From contig JACRJZ010000090.1 of assembly GCA_016219875.1 (NCBI GenBank), positions 1-64,000 on the forward strand: a stretch of 64,000 nucleotides of DNA, read 5' to 3'. The notes below the pieces were generated by a model. The model was given only the letters and a program-made list of their open reading frames with translations. It had not been told where the DNA came from and made no database searches. This document shows positions 1 to 8,345 of this stretch, piece by piece (position 1 is the first letter of the stretch; each line of letters opens with the position of its first letter). Source of the DNA: Verrucomicrobiota bacterium. Its GTDB lineage: Bacteria; Verrucomicrobiota; Verrucomicrobiia; Limisphaerales; JACRJZ01. The translations under genes and the position numbers were made by a program.

Positions 1-454
1 ACGGGGGGCGCGGATTGAAACACATTAGCTACACCGTGGGTGAGGGGGTGAACCATGTCGCCCCTCGTCTCGACGGGGGGCGCGGATTGAAACTCGAAGG
101 GGGCTGTGCCGCGAAAGACGACGCGCCGGGTCGCCCCTCGTCTCGACGGGGGGCGCGGATTGAAACAACTCGGCCTCGACGCGTGAGCTTTTTCTTTTCT
201 GTCGCCCCTCGTCTCGACGGGGGGCGCGGATTGAAACAACACCAGCATCACCGGCATAACCACCCTGGTTCTGTCGCCCCTCGTCTCGACGGGGGGCGCG
301 GATTGAAACAAGTGGCTGCCCCGCCGCGCCTCCGCCCGCCCCACCTGTCGCCCCTCGTCTCGACGGGGGGCGCGGATTGAAACACCTTGATCGCCCGTTA
401 CCACGCCCTGCGCGCGGGTCGCCCCTCGTCTCGACGGGGGGCGCGGATTGAAAC
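1..454 (+). CRISPR. CRISPR array, 7 repeats (first one cut by the window edge) and 6 spacers
   Basis: The repeat is 37 bases, begins GTCGCCCCTCGTC and ends GCGCGGATTGAAAC. Full copies lie at 57-93, 130-166, 201-237, 273-309, 347-383 and 418-454, and the last 21 bases of another at 1-21; all are identical. Spacers are 35, 36, 34, 35, 37 and 34 bases and share no sequence. Bases 3-24 of the repeat form a near-perfect inverted repeat (GCCCCTCGTC against GACGGGGGGC), so the crRNA should fold. The ATTGAAAC end is the usual 3' end of type I repeats, so transcription should run on the plus strand with the leader left of the window; the copy at 454 is the leader-distal end. The tail resembles type I-C repeats but 37 bases is longer than the usual 32, so the subtype is not assigned. 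No cas gene follows. Confidence 0.97.
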
Positions 455-515
455 CACAGGACGTGGCTGCCGCTTTCCGCTTGCCGATTCCTGTTCCGTG
501 GAATGGAATCGCGCC

Positions 516-1853
516 ATGACATCTCACTACTCGCATCGCCTGTTCGTCAGTGTGGTCGCCTCTGGCTTTCTGGTCGTTGGCTGCCCTGGTCTGTCGGCGC
601 AATCGGCCAAGCCGTCCACCAACTACGCTCTGACCGTCCGCGCAGAACGGGCGGAGGCGCTCTACCGGCAAGGCGAGACGGTTGCCTTCAAGATCAAGCT
701 GCTCCTCGACCAACAGCCGTTGAGCGACGCCGAAGTCCAGTGGACGCTCTCCAAGGACGGCGTGCCGCCCACGAAAACGGGCAAGCTGAAGCTGGCCGAC
801 GGCGCGGGCACCGTCACGGGCACGCTCGACGAACCTGGGTTCCTCCAATGCCGGGTCACGTTCCCAACCCCGGCCAAGGCGACATTGACCGCGGTGGGCG
901 GCGCCGGGATCGAGCCGCGGCAAATCAAGCCCAGCTTGCCGGTGCCCGCGGACTTCGATGCGTTTTGGTCGGCCCAGAAGAAGAAGCTCGCGGAGGTTCC
1001 CGTCCATCCGCGGCTCACGCCCGCGAAGTCGCCACAGCAGGAAGTCGAGTGCTTTGACCTCCAGGCGGACAGCGTCGGGGCGCCGGTTTCCGGCTACTTC
1101 GCCAAGCCCGTCGGAGCCAAGCCCAAGAGCCTGCCGATCATGCTCACCGTGCATGGCGCCGGCGTGAGGAGTTCCAGCTTGGGCGGCGCGGCCGGCTGGG
1201 CGAAGCAGGGCTTTCTGGCGCTCGACATCAACGCGCACGGCATCCCGAACGGCCAGCCGGATTCGTTCTACAGCGGCCTGGCGAACGGGGAGTTAAAGGA
1301 CTACCGCGCTCGTGGGCGCGAGTCGCGCGAGACGGTTTATTTCCTCGGCATGTTCCTGCGTCTGGTGCGGGCAATGGATTTTCTGACGGCCCAGCCGGAA
1401 TGGGACGGGCGCACCCTCGTGGTCCACGGCAGCAGCCAGGGCGGCGCGCAATCCATCGTCGCGGCCGGCCTGGACCCGCGTGTGACTTTCTTCGCCGCCG
1501 GCGTGCCCGCCATGTGTGATCACACCGGGGCCGCAGCCAGCCGGATCAGCGGTTGGCCCAAGCTGGTGCCCGCCGGTGCGGACGGCAAGCCGGACGCGAC
1601 CGTGCAGGAAGCGGCGCGCTACTACGACGCGATGAACTTTGCCACGCGCACCAAGGCGGCGGGGATTCTGACGGTCGGCTTCATCGACACCACCTGTCCG
1701 CCCACGAGCGTGTATGCGGCCTACAACGCGCTCACGGGCGCCAAGGAAATCTTCAACGATCCGCCCAGCACGCACGCCGTTTCCGCGAAGGCGAGTCAAG
1801 CCATGCGCGCGGCCATTCTCCGCCATGTTGAAGACATGAAGAAGGCGAAGTGA
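516..1853 (+). CDS. Acetyl xylan esterase / cephalosporin-C deacetylase family lipoprotein
   Basis: A 445-residue alpha/beta hydrolase that probably deacetylates polysaccharides or oligosaccharides outside the cytoplasm. I chose the ATG at 516 because it directly precedes a lipoprotein signal with lipobox VVGC (Cys23); the frame stays open upstream only because it runs through the CRISPR array. Residues of about 35-140 look like an Ig-like beta domain, followed by the AXE1-type hydrolase domain. The nucleophile elbow GSSQGG has Ser at about 307; likely triad partners are Asp391 in FIDTTCPP and His420 in STHAVS. The oxyanion-side motif TVHGAG is also present. The gene stands alone between the CRISPR array and a convergent superoxide dismutase gene. 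Family assignment is firm; the true substrate is not known. Confidence 0.88.
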   Translation: MTSHYSHRLFVSVVASGFLVVGCPGLSAQSAKPSTNYALTVRAERAEALYRQGETVAFKIKLLLDQQPLSDAEVQWTLSKDGVPPTKTGKLKLADGAGTVTGTLDEPGFLQCRVTFPTPAKATLTAVGGAGIEPRQIKPSLPVPADFDAFWSAQKKKLAEVPVHPRLTPAKSPQQEVECFDLQADSVGAPVSGYFAKPVGAKPKSLPIMLTVHGAGVRSSSLGGAAGWAKQGFLALDINAHGIPNGQPDSFYSGLANGELKDYRARGRESRETVYFLGMFLRLVRAMDFLTAQPEWDGRTLVVHGSSQGGAQSIVAAGLDPRVTFFAAGVPAMCDHTGAAASRISGWPKLVPAGADGKPDATVQEAARYYDAMNFATRTKAAGILTVGFIDTTCPPTSVYAAYNALTGAKEIFNDPPSTHAVSAKASQAMRAAILRHVEDMKKAK

Positions 1854-1919
1854 GGCCGGGCGGCTCGCTGATTCAAGCCGAATTCCGAAGTCGGGGAGCA
1901 CGTCCGCCCCGGATGTGTC

Positions 1920-2036
1920 TGAACGCGCCCTCGCGTTCAGCACTTGGGACCGAGGAATGGATAGAGGCGCTGGAACAATTCCCACGGCCCGGGAGTTTTC
2001 CGCGAGGGCGCGGAAAACAGCGCCCGCGGCGGGCGC
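1920..2036. terminator. Three consecutive perfect hairpins between convergent genes
   Basis: Stem 1 is TGAACGCG/CGCGTTCA (1920-1939, loop 4). Stem 2 is TTTTCCGCG/CGCGGAAAA (1996-2017, loop AGGG). Stem 3 is GCGCCCG/CGGGCGC (2020-2036, loop 3). They lie between the stops of the esterase and the superoxide dismutase, so a two-way terminator is a reasonable reading. Only the second has U-rich flanks, so repeat DNA is the alternative. Confidence 0.5.
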
Positions 2037-2064
2037 GCTCCCCCTTCCATTTCGGAATTCGGGT

Positions 2065-2787
2065 TCAAGCTGCCAGCTTCGCGAACCGCTCGGAGACGAA
2101 GTCCCAGTTGACCACGCTGTAAAACGCCGCGATGTAGTCGGGCCGGCGGTTTTGATACTTGAGGTAGTAGGCGTGTTCCCAGACATCGATGCCGAGCAGC
2201 GGCTCCCGGCCTTGGGCCAGCGGGCTGTCCTGATTGGGAGTCTGCTCGATCATGAGTTGCTTCCCGTCCAGCGACAGCCAGGCCCAGCCGCTGCCGAAGA
2301 GCGTCGTGGCCGCTTTGGTGAACTCGGTCTTGAAGCCGTCGAAACTTCCCCACTTGCTGTCGATGGCCCTGGCCAGTTCGCCGACAGGCTTGCCTCCTTC
2401 GTTCTTCTTCAGGGACTGCCAAAAGAGCGAGTGGTTGGCGTGGCCGCCGCCGTGGTTCTGCACGGCCTTGCGGATGGTTTCAGGGACGGACTTCAAGTCG
2501 CGGACCAAGTCTTCGACGGTCTTCTGCGCCAAGTCAGGATGGCCGGCGAGGGCTTTGTTGAGGTTGGCCACGTAGGCCGCGTGGTGCTTGTCGTGATGGA
2601 TCTGCATCGTCTGCGCGTCGAGGTGCGGCTCCAGCGCGTCGAAGGGATAAGGCAGGGGAGGCAGGGTGAAGGGACCGGCGGTGGGAGCGTCTGCAGCCAG
2701 CGTTCGGTGGGGGGAGGCCACAGGAGTCGTCGCAGCGGCGGCGACGAGCACAGCGGTTTGTTTCAAGGCGTGACGGCGAGTGATCAT
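2065..2787 (-). CDS. Superoxide dismutase (Fe/Mn family), Tat-exported
   Basis: A 240-residue Fe/Mn superoxide dismutase that converts superoxide to hydrogen peroxide and oxygen. The N-terminus has a twin-arginine-type signal (MITRRHALKQ followed by an Ala-rich stretch), so the enzyme is probably exported already folded. Metal ligands expected for the family are all present: His in the IHHDKHH motif near residue 64, His119 in GGHANHS, and Asp201 and His205 in DVWEHAYY. Without the roughly 30-residue signal the mature length fits the family. Residue patterns do not allow a safe choice between iron and manganese. The gene is alone on its strand and faces the esterase gene. Confidence 0.95.
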   Translation of the reverse strand: MITRRHALKQTAVLVAAAATTPVASPHRTLAADAPTAGPFTLPPLPYPFDALEPHLDAQTMQIHHDKHHAAYVANLNKALAGHPDLAQKTVEDLVRDLKSVPETIRKAVQNHGGGHANHSLFWQSLKKNEGGKPVGELARAIDSKWGSFDGFKTEFTKAATTLFGSGWAWLSLDGKQLMIEQTPNQDSPLAQGREPLLGIDVWEHAYYLKYQNRRPDYIAAFYSVVNWDFVSERFAKLAA

Positions 2788-2875
2788 GGTTTGTATCTCA
2801 AGGCTTCAGTGACGGTTTAACTGACGATGCCGAATCTACCGCGGAACGGCGGTTCAGCAAGCGGGGCGGGAGGAC

Positions 2876-3060
2876 GTTCAAAGTTCAGAGTTCAAGGTTC
2901 AAAGTCGGGATGGCGACTGGACGACCTCAAGCTCGGTCTAGTGCCGCCGGTGGCGCAGACTTCCCAACGCGCAGACCGCACCCCTGCGCTGATCTCGCCG
3001 ATTTGGAAATCGGCGACACGGGAGCTTCCTGCAAAACTGTAGCCGCCGACGTGAGGAGAG
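2876..3060. repeat. Heptamer tandem repeat and two REP-like palindromes in an intergenic gap
   Basis: The 2788-3241 gap has no convincing gene. At 2876-2906 four 7-base units related to GTTCAAA follow one another. At 2994-3022 a hairpin GCCGATTT/AAATCGGC is followed by GACACGG, a motif that recurs at 54332. At 3039-3060 lies a single copy of the GTAGC(A/C)GCCGACGTGAGGAG repeat that occurs as inverted pairs at 21982, 31061 and 55634. Confidence 0.75.
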
Positions 3061-3121
3061 TCGGAGCAACCGATGATTGCTGGGATCGGGCCAAGGAACT
3101 TGGCCGGTTCGGGATTGAAAA

Positions 3122-3155
3122 TGGAAGTGCACACTTTTAAAAGTGTGCACTTCCA
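3122..3155. repeat. 34-base perfect palindrome
   Basis: The two 17-base halves, TGGAAGTGCACACTTTT and its exact reverse complement, meet without a loop. It sits in the gap between the superoxide dismutase and the membrane-protein stop. It could be an operator for a dimeric or tetrameric regulator or a member of a repeat family; no second copy was seen here. Confidence 0.8.
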
Positions 3156-3241
3156 GCCGCTCTCAGCCTTCGCTGTCTCCTTCTGGTTTCCCACGTCTGA
3201 CGTCACCGTTCCTTGGCAGGATCGTCGATGCCAGCCGCGAC

Positions 3242-3862
3242 TCAGTGGGGAGCCAGCAGGGCGATCATCTGAGGCGGCACCCGGAAGGCGCGGGCCGCGG
3301 CGTGCTCGACCGAGCGGAACACCGTCAGTCCCAGCACGAGCACCAAAACGCCGAAGGCCAGGCGCACCGCGCTCAGAGTGCGCGTGCGCTGCTCACTCGC
3401 CGTGGCCCATTCCAGCAGGTCGCGCAGCCGCCAGGGCGACACCGTGAACCACATCCCCGCCAGCACGAGCACGTAGGCCCACGTCACGATGACGAGCCGC
3501 CACTCCGTCTCCGCCCAGCGCGCCGTGTCCACCATCAGTTTGGCCAGCAGCAGCAGCACGACCGACAGCCCGCGCACGGCCAGGAAGTCGCGCACAAAGA
3601 TGCACGACCCGAGGCCGACGGCGGCGAACAGGAGGAAGAAGAGGTTCCGCATCTTGGAGAAATCCGAAAGTGACTCCTGGCTCACGTTGAAGACGAACCA
3701 CACGGTGGCCAGCAGCATGAGCACCACGCCCGTCGGCCCGTGCCGCGGGAATTGCCTGGCCCGGTCCATCACGGCGCGAGGCTTGAGCACGCCGCAGACG
3801 TTGGGCAATACGACCAACAGGCCCAAAAGGACTGAGAGTGTTGAAAGCTTGATTCCGAACAT
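3242..3862 (-). CDS. Hypothetical six-helix membrane protein
   Basis: A 206-residue integral membrane protein that I cannot assign to a named family. I place the start at MFGIKL (3862); the frame is open further upstream but that part lacks membrane character. Hydrophobic stretches begin near residues 5, 45, 75, 95, 125 and 170, for example VVLMLLATVWFVFNV and LSVVLLLLAKLMVD. There are no obvious catalytic motifs. It lies 75 bases downstream of the MFS transporter on the same strand and could share its transcript. The C-terminus is a short soluble tail. Confidence 0.7.
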   Translation of the reverse strand: MFGIKLSTLSVLLGLLVVLPNVCGVLKPRAVMDRARQFPRHGPTGVVLMLLATVWFVFNVSQESLSDFSKMRNLFFLLFAAVGLGSCIFVRDFLAVRGLSVVLLLLAKLMVDTARWAETEWRLVIVTWAYVLVLAGMWFTVSPWRLRDLLEWATASEQRTRTLSAVRLAFGVLVLVLGLTVFRSVEHAAARAFRVPPQMIALLAPH

Positions 3863-3937
3863 AAAACTCGCCGCGCAGCATGGTGAGAAGGCCGGCGGGA
3901 GGGAAGAAAATTGTGGCCGCTCCATTCGGCCCGCGGG

Positions 3938-5488
3938 TCATTCCTCGCGGCCGGCTTCCTGCACGCGGATAAAGCGCCGCAGCGCCAGCAAGCCGACCGG
4001 GGTAATCATCGTGGTGAGCGCGATGATCAACCACAAAGTCTGTGAGTCCCGCGGACCCGTCTCCGGGCAATACCGGGCCAGGAGCAGTCCGGAGAACATG
4101 CTGGCCGTGAATTTCGCCACGAAGAACGGCAGATAGGACATCGACATGTAGGACGCCTCCTGTCCCTTCGGCGCGATGGCGGCCGTGTATTCGTAGAGCC
4201 GGGGCGACCACAGCGCCTCGCCCAGCGACAGCACGACCACGTAGAGGAAGATCATCACGTAGTACGGATGCGGCTCGCCTTGCACGCCCAGCCAGTCGTG
4301 CGCGATGAGCCGGCCCGGCAGCCCGTCGGCCATGGCCTGAAACCACGCCGGCGGCATGGCCATCAGGAACACCGACAGCGCGGAAACGGAACTCCCCACC
4401 ACCACCATCCGGTAGGCCGGAATCTTCTGCGTCAGCGCCCCGACGATGGGGACCAGCACCACGATCAGAATGGAATTGATGGACCACAACCGTCCGATGG
4501 GCGCGCCCTCGCCCAGTTCGCGGATGCCGAACTTCGGGTAGGTGTAATACATGTGGACGAAGATCAGGCGCACGGCCACGCAGAGGGAAAGGAAGACCAG
4601 GAACTTGTAGAACGCCGGCTGCCGCCACAAGCCGACGAAGATGCGCCGGGTTTCCATCACCGTGTCCCGGATCATCAGTGCAAACGCCTTGCCGAGGCCA
4701 ACGCCGACGCGCTTGGGCCGCTCCGGTGTGATCTTCACTCCTTCGTCCGTGGCCTCAACGCCCGGGCGCAGGAAGAAATACGTGAGGAGCAAATTGGGAA
4801 GCGTGAGCAGGAGGCTCACCAGGAACAGTGTCTGGTAGGTGGTGAGTTCAAGGCCCAGCCCCGGCACCTGAAAGTGGCCGCGCTCGCCCAACGTCTGGCG
4901 GACAAAATCGAAAATCCAGTAGGCGATCCCGAATCCGGCGTTCATCATCGCGTAGAAAATGGAGAACGAGATCGACCGCTGGGCGGTCGTGGAGTAACGG
5001 CGGACCGCCGCGACCATGACCGGCGTCATGAACGCTTCGCCCACGGCCAAGACGAACAGTCCGAACGGCAGCACCAGCCACTTGGCCGTGGTGAAGGTCA
5101 TCATCCCGCGCGCGAAGAGGCAGAGCGCCGAGCCCAGCAGCAGCGCCTTGCGCAACCCGATGGCATCGACGAGCGAGCCGACCAGCACGGTGACGAGCGT
5201 CATGACCGTGGACCAAGTGCCGACCAGGTAGCCGGCCCGCTCGTCGCTGTAGCCGAGGTCGTAGGAAAGCCACAGCACGAGCGTGGCATTCATCACGCCG
5301 TAGGCCAGAATGCCGAGCAGCTTCGCGCCGAAGATGAGCCACAACTCGCGCACCGCGCCTTTCAACACGGTGAACTGCGCGAGAAAGCCGGCGCGCGATT
5401 TGAGGTCGTCAGCCACGGTATCTGTTCGGAGCGCGGCTGTCCCAGCCGCAGCAACCGGAATCGGTCGGACGCCTTGGGAAGTGCTCAC
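3938..5488 (-). CDS. Major facilitator superfamily transporter
   Basis: A 516-residue inner-membrane transporter with about 12 predicted helices. The loop between helices 2 and 3 carries a degenerate MFS signature (GSLVDAIGLRKALLLG). A long cytoplasmic linker near residues 245-280 separates the two halves, as is usual. The pattern recalls peptide/POT or nucleoside-type MFS members, but the substrate cannot be told. The first residues after the ATG at 5488 are encoded by one arm of an inverted repeat (5428-5534). A GTG at 5416, just outside the repeat and in frame, would give a protein starting MADDLKSRAG and is a plausible original start. The downstream neighbour is the membrane protein at 3242. 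Confidence 0.88.
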   Translation of the reverse strand: MSTSQGVRPIPVAAAGTAALRTDTVADDLKSRAGFLAQFTVLKGAVRELWLIFGAKLLGILAYGVMNATLVLWLSYDLGYSDERAGYLVGTWSTVMTLVTVLVGSLVDAIGLRKALLLGSALCLFARGMMTFTTAKWLVLPFGLFVLAVGEAFMTPVMVAAVRRYSTTAQRSISFSIFYAMMNAGFGIAYWIFDFVRQTLGERGHFQVPGLGLELTTYQTLFLVSLLLTLPNLLLTYFFLRPGVEATDEGVKITPERPKRVGVGLGKAFALMIRDTVMETRRIFVGLWRQPAFYKFLVFLSLCVAVRLIFVHMYYTYPKFGIRELGEGAPIGRLWSINSILIVVLVPIVGALTQKIPAYRMVVVGSSVSALSVFLMAMPPAWFQAMADGLPGRLIAHDWLGVQGEPHPYYVMIFLYVVVLSLGEALWSPRLYEYTAAIAPKGQEASYMSMSYLPFFVAKFTASMFSGLLLARYCPETGPRDSQTLWLIIALTTMITPVGLLALRRFIRVQEAGREE

Positions 5489-5534
5489 GCCTCGGGGACT
5501 CAGAGCGTTGCTGCGGCTGGGACAGCCGCGCTCC
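5428..5534. repeat. Inverted-pair repeat (REPIN-like, GGAG-headed)
   Basis: Two 28-base arms, 5428-5455 and 5507-5534, are exact reverse complements. Each arm itself folds (GCGGCT/AGCCGC). The outward end reads GGAGCGCGGCTG. The ATG of the MFS transporter lies in the 51-base spacer between the arms. The same GGAGCGCGG head occurs at 24509-24580. Confidence 0.9.
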
Positions 5535-5569
5535 GTCGGTTTCGCCAGCGCAAACCCACCAACGACGAA

Positions 5570-5596
5570 GCGCCCTGCACGGGGAGCACAGGGCGC
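5570..5596 (-). terminator. Hairpin downstream of secG
   Basis: GCGCCCTG at 5570-5577 pairs with CAGGGCGC at 5589-5596. It lies 27 bases beyond the secG stop on the minus strand. The following sequence is only moderately T-rich, so this is a weak intrinsic terminator candidate for the pgk-tpiA-secG unit. Confidence 0.45.
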
Positions 5597-5623
5597 TGAT
5601 CGTCAAATTCATGGCCGCGCGAG

Positions 5624-6094
5624 CTATTTGGTCGCGGGCGTGGCCGGAGGTTTGTTGGTCGCGACGGCTGACGCCGCATTGCTGGCGGCGGTGGCCGCGG
5701 CCGGGAGCGCGCTGGTCAGATTCAGCGCCGGCGGCGTCACCTTGATCGGGGCATTGGTTCCCTGGGCGGGCGCCGGCGCCGGTTGGGCCGCTGCGGCCGC
5801 CTTGGCTTTCTCGATGGCTTCCTGCAGGCGTCCGCCACGGCGCTCCTTCGACATCTGCGTGTTCATGATCGCGAGCAGGAAGGTCAGCGCGAAGAACACG
5901 CCGGCGGCATATTTCGTCACCTTCGTCAGCGCGGTGCCGGAACCGGCCCCAAACAGCGCGTCGGTGGTGCTGGAGCCAAAGGCCTGGCCCAGCCCCGCTT
6001 CCTTCTTCGGCAGTTGGATGAGGATTAAGAGCAGCAGAAACAGGCAGTCCAGGACCAGGACCACCGTCAACAAGCCAACGAGAAAACTAAACAT
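5624..6094 (-). CDS. secG: Preprotein translocase subunit SecG
   Basis: A 156-residue SecG, the accessory membrane subunit of the SecYEG export channel. The start MFSFLVGLL at 6094 gives the typical layout: helix 1 at about residues 3-25, a loop containing LIQLPKKEAGLGQAFG and the conserved SSTTDALFG region, then helix 2 at about 60-78. The C-terminal 75 residues are an Ala/Pro/Thr-rich tail, longer than in Escherichia coli. It follows tpiA by 8 bases and is the last gene of a pgk-tpiA-secG unit, an arrangement seen in many bacteria. Confidence 0.93.
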   Translation of the reverse strand: MFSFLVGLLTVVLVLDCLFLLLLILIQLPKKEAGLGQAFGSSTTDALFGAGSGTALTKVTKYAAGVFFALTFLLAIMNTQMSKERRGGRLQEAIEKAKAAAAAQPAPAPAQGTNAPIKVTPPALNLTSALPAAATAASNAASAVATNKPPATPATK

Positions 6095-6102
6095 AGATGA
6101 GG

Positions 6103-6867
6103 TCAGATGGAGTTCTTGATGATGTCCGCAAAGTCGCGCACGGCCAGGGAAGCGCCGCCGACGAGCGCGCCGTCCACGTCCGGCTGGCCCATCAGTTCGC
6201 GGGCGTTGCCCGGTTTCACACTGCCGCCGTACTGGATACGGACTTTCTTCGCCGTCGCGTCGTCGAACACCTGCGCCAGCACGCCGCGGATGAAGGCGTG
6301 GGCGTCCTGCGCTTGCTGGGTCGTGGCGGTCTTGCCGGTGCCGATGGCCCAGACCGGCTCGTAGGCGACGACGGTTTCGACCATCTGCTCTTTGCTCAGG
6401 CCGGCGAGGCTGCCGCGCACCTGGGTTTCGAGCACCTGGTTGGTCTGGCCGGCTTCGCGCTCGGCAAGGGTTTCGCCGACGCACACGATCGGCTTGAGGG
6501 AGGCCGCGTGCGCCGCGAGCGCCTTCTTGGCGATGAGCGCGTCGGATTCCTTTTGGTACTGACGCCGTTCCGAGTGGCCGAGAATGACGTAGCGGACGCA
6601 GAATTCCTTGAGCATGGCGGCGCAAATCTCGCCGGTGAAGGCGCCGTAGTTGTTCTCGCTCATGTTCTGCGCGCCGAGGCGGAGGTTGGAGTCCAGGATG
6701 GCCTTGGACACCGATTCCAGCGCAGTGAAGGGTGGGCAGACGGCGACATCGACTTCCTTGACGGTGGCGAGTTCGCGCTTGAGGCCGTTCACGAGGTCGA
6801 GCGCCTCGGCCACGGTCTTGTTCATCTTCCAATTGCCGGCGATGATGAGTTTGCGTTCTTTGGTCAT
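6103..6867 (-). CDS. tpiA: Triosephosphate isomerase
   Basis: A 254-residue cytoplasmic TIM barrel that interconverts dihydroxyacetone phosphate and glyceraldehyde 3-phosphate. Substrate-binding GNWKMNK is near residues 11-17, the electrophilic His is in LGHSERR, and the catalytic Glu is in AYEPVWAIGTGK, followed by the flexible loop 6. The phosphate-binding GGSV is in IQYGGSVKPGN near the C-terminus. The length is normal. It lies between pgk (40 bases upstream) and secG (8 bases downstream), so these three are probably cotranscribed. Confidence 0.98.
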   Translation of the reverse strand: MTKERKLIIAGNWKMNKTVAEALDLVNGLKRELATVKEVDVAVCPPFTALESVSKAILDSNLRLGAQNMSENNYGAFTGEICAAMLKEFCVRYVILGHSERRQYQKESDALIAKKALAAHAASLKPIVCVGETLAEREAGQTNQVLETQVRGSLAGLSKEQMVETVVAYEPVWAIGTGKTATTQQAQDAHAFIRGVLAQVFDDATAKKVRIQYGGSVKPGNARELMGQPDVDGALVGGASLAVRDFADIIKNSI

Positions 6868-6907
6868 TGCTAAAGAGGTCAGTTATCGGGTGTCAGTGAA
6901 TCTGAGA

Positions 6908-8179
6908 TCAGCCACAGCAGCAGGCGCAACCCGCTTTCTCGCTCAAGGCGGCCACGCCCGGCAGCACTTTGCCTTCGAGGAATTCGAGGCTCGCCCCGCC
7001 GCCGGTCGAGGTGTGGGTCACTTTCTTGTCCGCGCCATACTTCTTGGCCGCCGTAGCGGTGTCGCCGCCGCCAATGACGGTGATGGCGCCGCGCTGCGTG
7101 GCTTCGACGATGTCCGCCGCCATGGTCTTGGTGGCCTTCTCAAAGGCCGGAAACTCGAACACGCCCGCCGGCCCGTTCCACACAATGGTCTGGGCGCGCC
7201 GGATGGCATCGGTGAAGAGCGCGGTGGATTTCGGCCCCACGTCCAAGCCGAGCCAGCCATCCGGGATGCCGGTGGTGTCGTCCGCGGGCTTGACCTGAGC
7301 GTCCGCCGCGAACTTGTCGCCGCACACGTAATCCACGGGGAGGAGGATCTTCTTGCCCTTCTCGCGGGCCTTCTTCATCAGGTCAGGCACCAGCTTGGCG
7401 CCTTCCGCGTCGAAGAGGGACTTGCCGATGGACAGGTTGTCCAAAACTTTCTTGAAGGTGAAGGCCATGCCGCCGCCAATGATGATCTCGTCCGCCTTGT
7501 CCAGCAGGTTGCTGATGAGCTGAATCTTGTCCGCCACCTTGGCGCCGCCCAAGATGGCCAGGAGCGGGCGCTTGGGGCTGTCCAGCACGGCGGAAAAAGC
7601 ATCGAGTTCCTTCTGCATGAGAAAACCGCAGGCCCGCTGGGGCAGTTGCACGCCGGTCATCGAGGAATGGTCGCGGTGGGCGGTGCCGAACGCGTCGTTG
7701 ATATAGACATCCCCCAGCTTGGTCAGGCTGGCGCGGAAGGCCTTCACCTTCTCCGGGTCGGCCTTGAGCTTGGTCCCGTCTTCGAGCTTGACCTTGCCCT
7801 CTTCCTCGATGTGGAAGCGGAGATTCTCTAGCAGGATGACCTCGCCGGGTTGGGCCTTGGCGCAGGCGGCCTCGACCTCGGGGCCGACGCAGTCATTCAG
7901 GAACTGGACCGGTCGGCCCAGGAGCTTTTGCAGGGCCTCGGCCACCGGCTTGAGGCTGAACGTGGCGATGCGCTTGCCGTCCGGGCGGCCCAAGTGGCTC
8001 ATCAGGACGACCGACCCGCCTTGCTCCAGGACGTAACAGATGGTGGGCAGGGCCGCCTCGATGCGCTTGGTATTGGTGATGGCCCCGGTGGCCTTGTCCT
8101 GGGGCACATTGAAGTCCACGCGGATCAAGGCGCGTTTGCCGCGCAAGTCTTGCAGGTCTTTGATCGTCAGTTTCGCCAT
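6908..8179 (-). CDS. pgk: Phosphoglycerate kinase
   Basis: A 423-residue glycolytic kinase that transfers phosphate from 1,3-bisphosphoglycerate to ADP. The family signature RVDFNVPQD is near the N-terminus, SHLGRPDGKR follows, and the nucleotide-binding GGAKVADK and the C-terminal GGGDTATA are intact. The length is slightly above the typical 390-400. An oddity is the extreme C-terminus, AGCACCCG, four Cys in eight residues, which is not part of the usual fold. It is the first gene of the pgk-tpiA-secG unit and is divergent from rpoZ. Confidence 0.97.
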   Translation of the reverse strand: MAKLTIKDLQDLRGKRALIRVDFNVPQDKATGAITNTKRIEAALPTICYVLEQGGSVVLMSHLGRPDGKRIATFSLKPVAEALQKLLGRPVQFLNDCVGPEVEAACAKAQPGEVILLENLRFHIEEEGKVKLEDGTKLKADPEKVKAFRASLTKLGDVYINDAFGTAHRDHSSMTGVQLPQRACGFLMQKELDAFSAVLDSPKRPLLAILGGAKVADKIQLISNLLDKADEIIIGGGMAFTFKKVLDNLSIGKSLFDAEGAKLVPDLMKKAREKGKKILLPVDYVCGDKFAADAQVKPADDTTGIPDGWLGLDVGPKSTALFTDAIRRAQTIVWNGPAGVFEFPAFEKATKTMAADIVEATQRGAITVIGGGDTATAAKKYGADKKVTHTSTGGGASLEFLEGKVLPGVAALSEKAGCACCCG

Positions 8180-8345
8180 AGTCCAAAGTCAAAATGGAGC
8201 GGGGAGAATAGCCAAGCGCAAGGTCGAGTCAAAGGGAATTAGCGGCGCCCACCGAAATCGCGGCGGGTCTGGTGCCCTTGTTTTTTTCTGTTGCATCCCC
8301 CGGCGTCGTCACTACTTTGTGCGGCTCTGTTTTCGAACGCATTCT

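Noticed and set aside
15..380. Open frames across the CRISPR array with the repeated peptide VAPRLDGGRGLK
   Set aside because: They are translations of identical CRISPR repeats with unrelated spacers; there is no family pattern.
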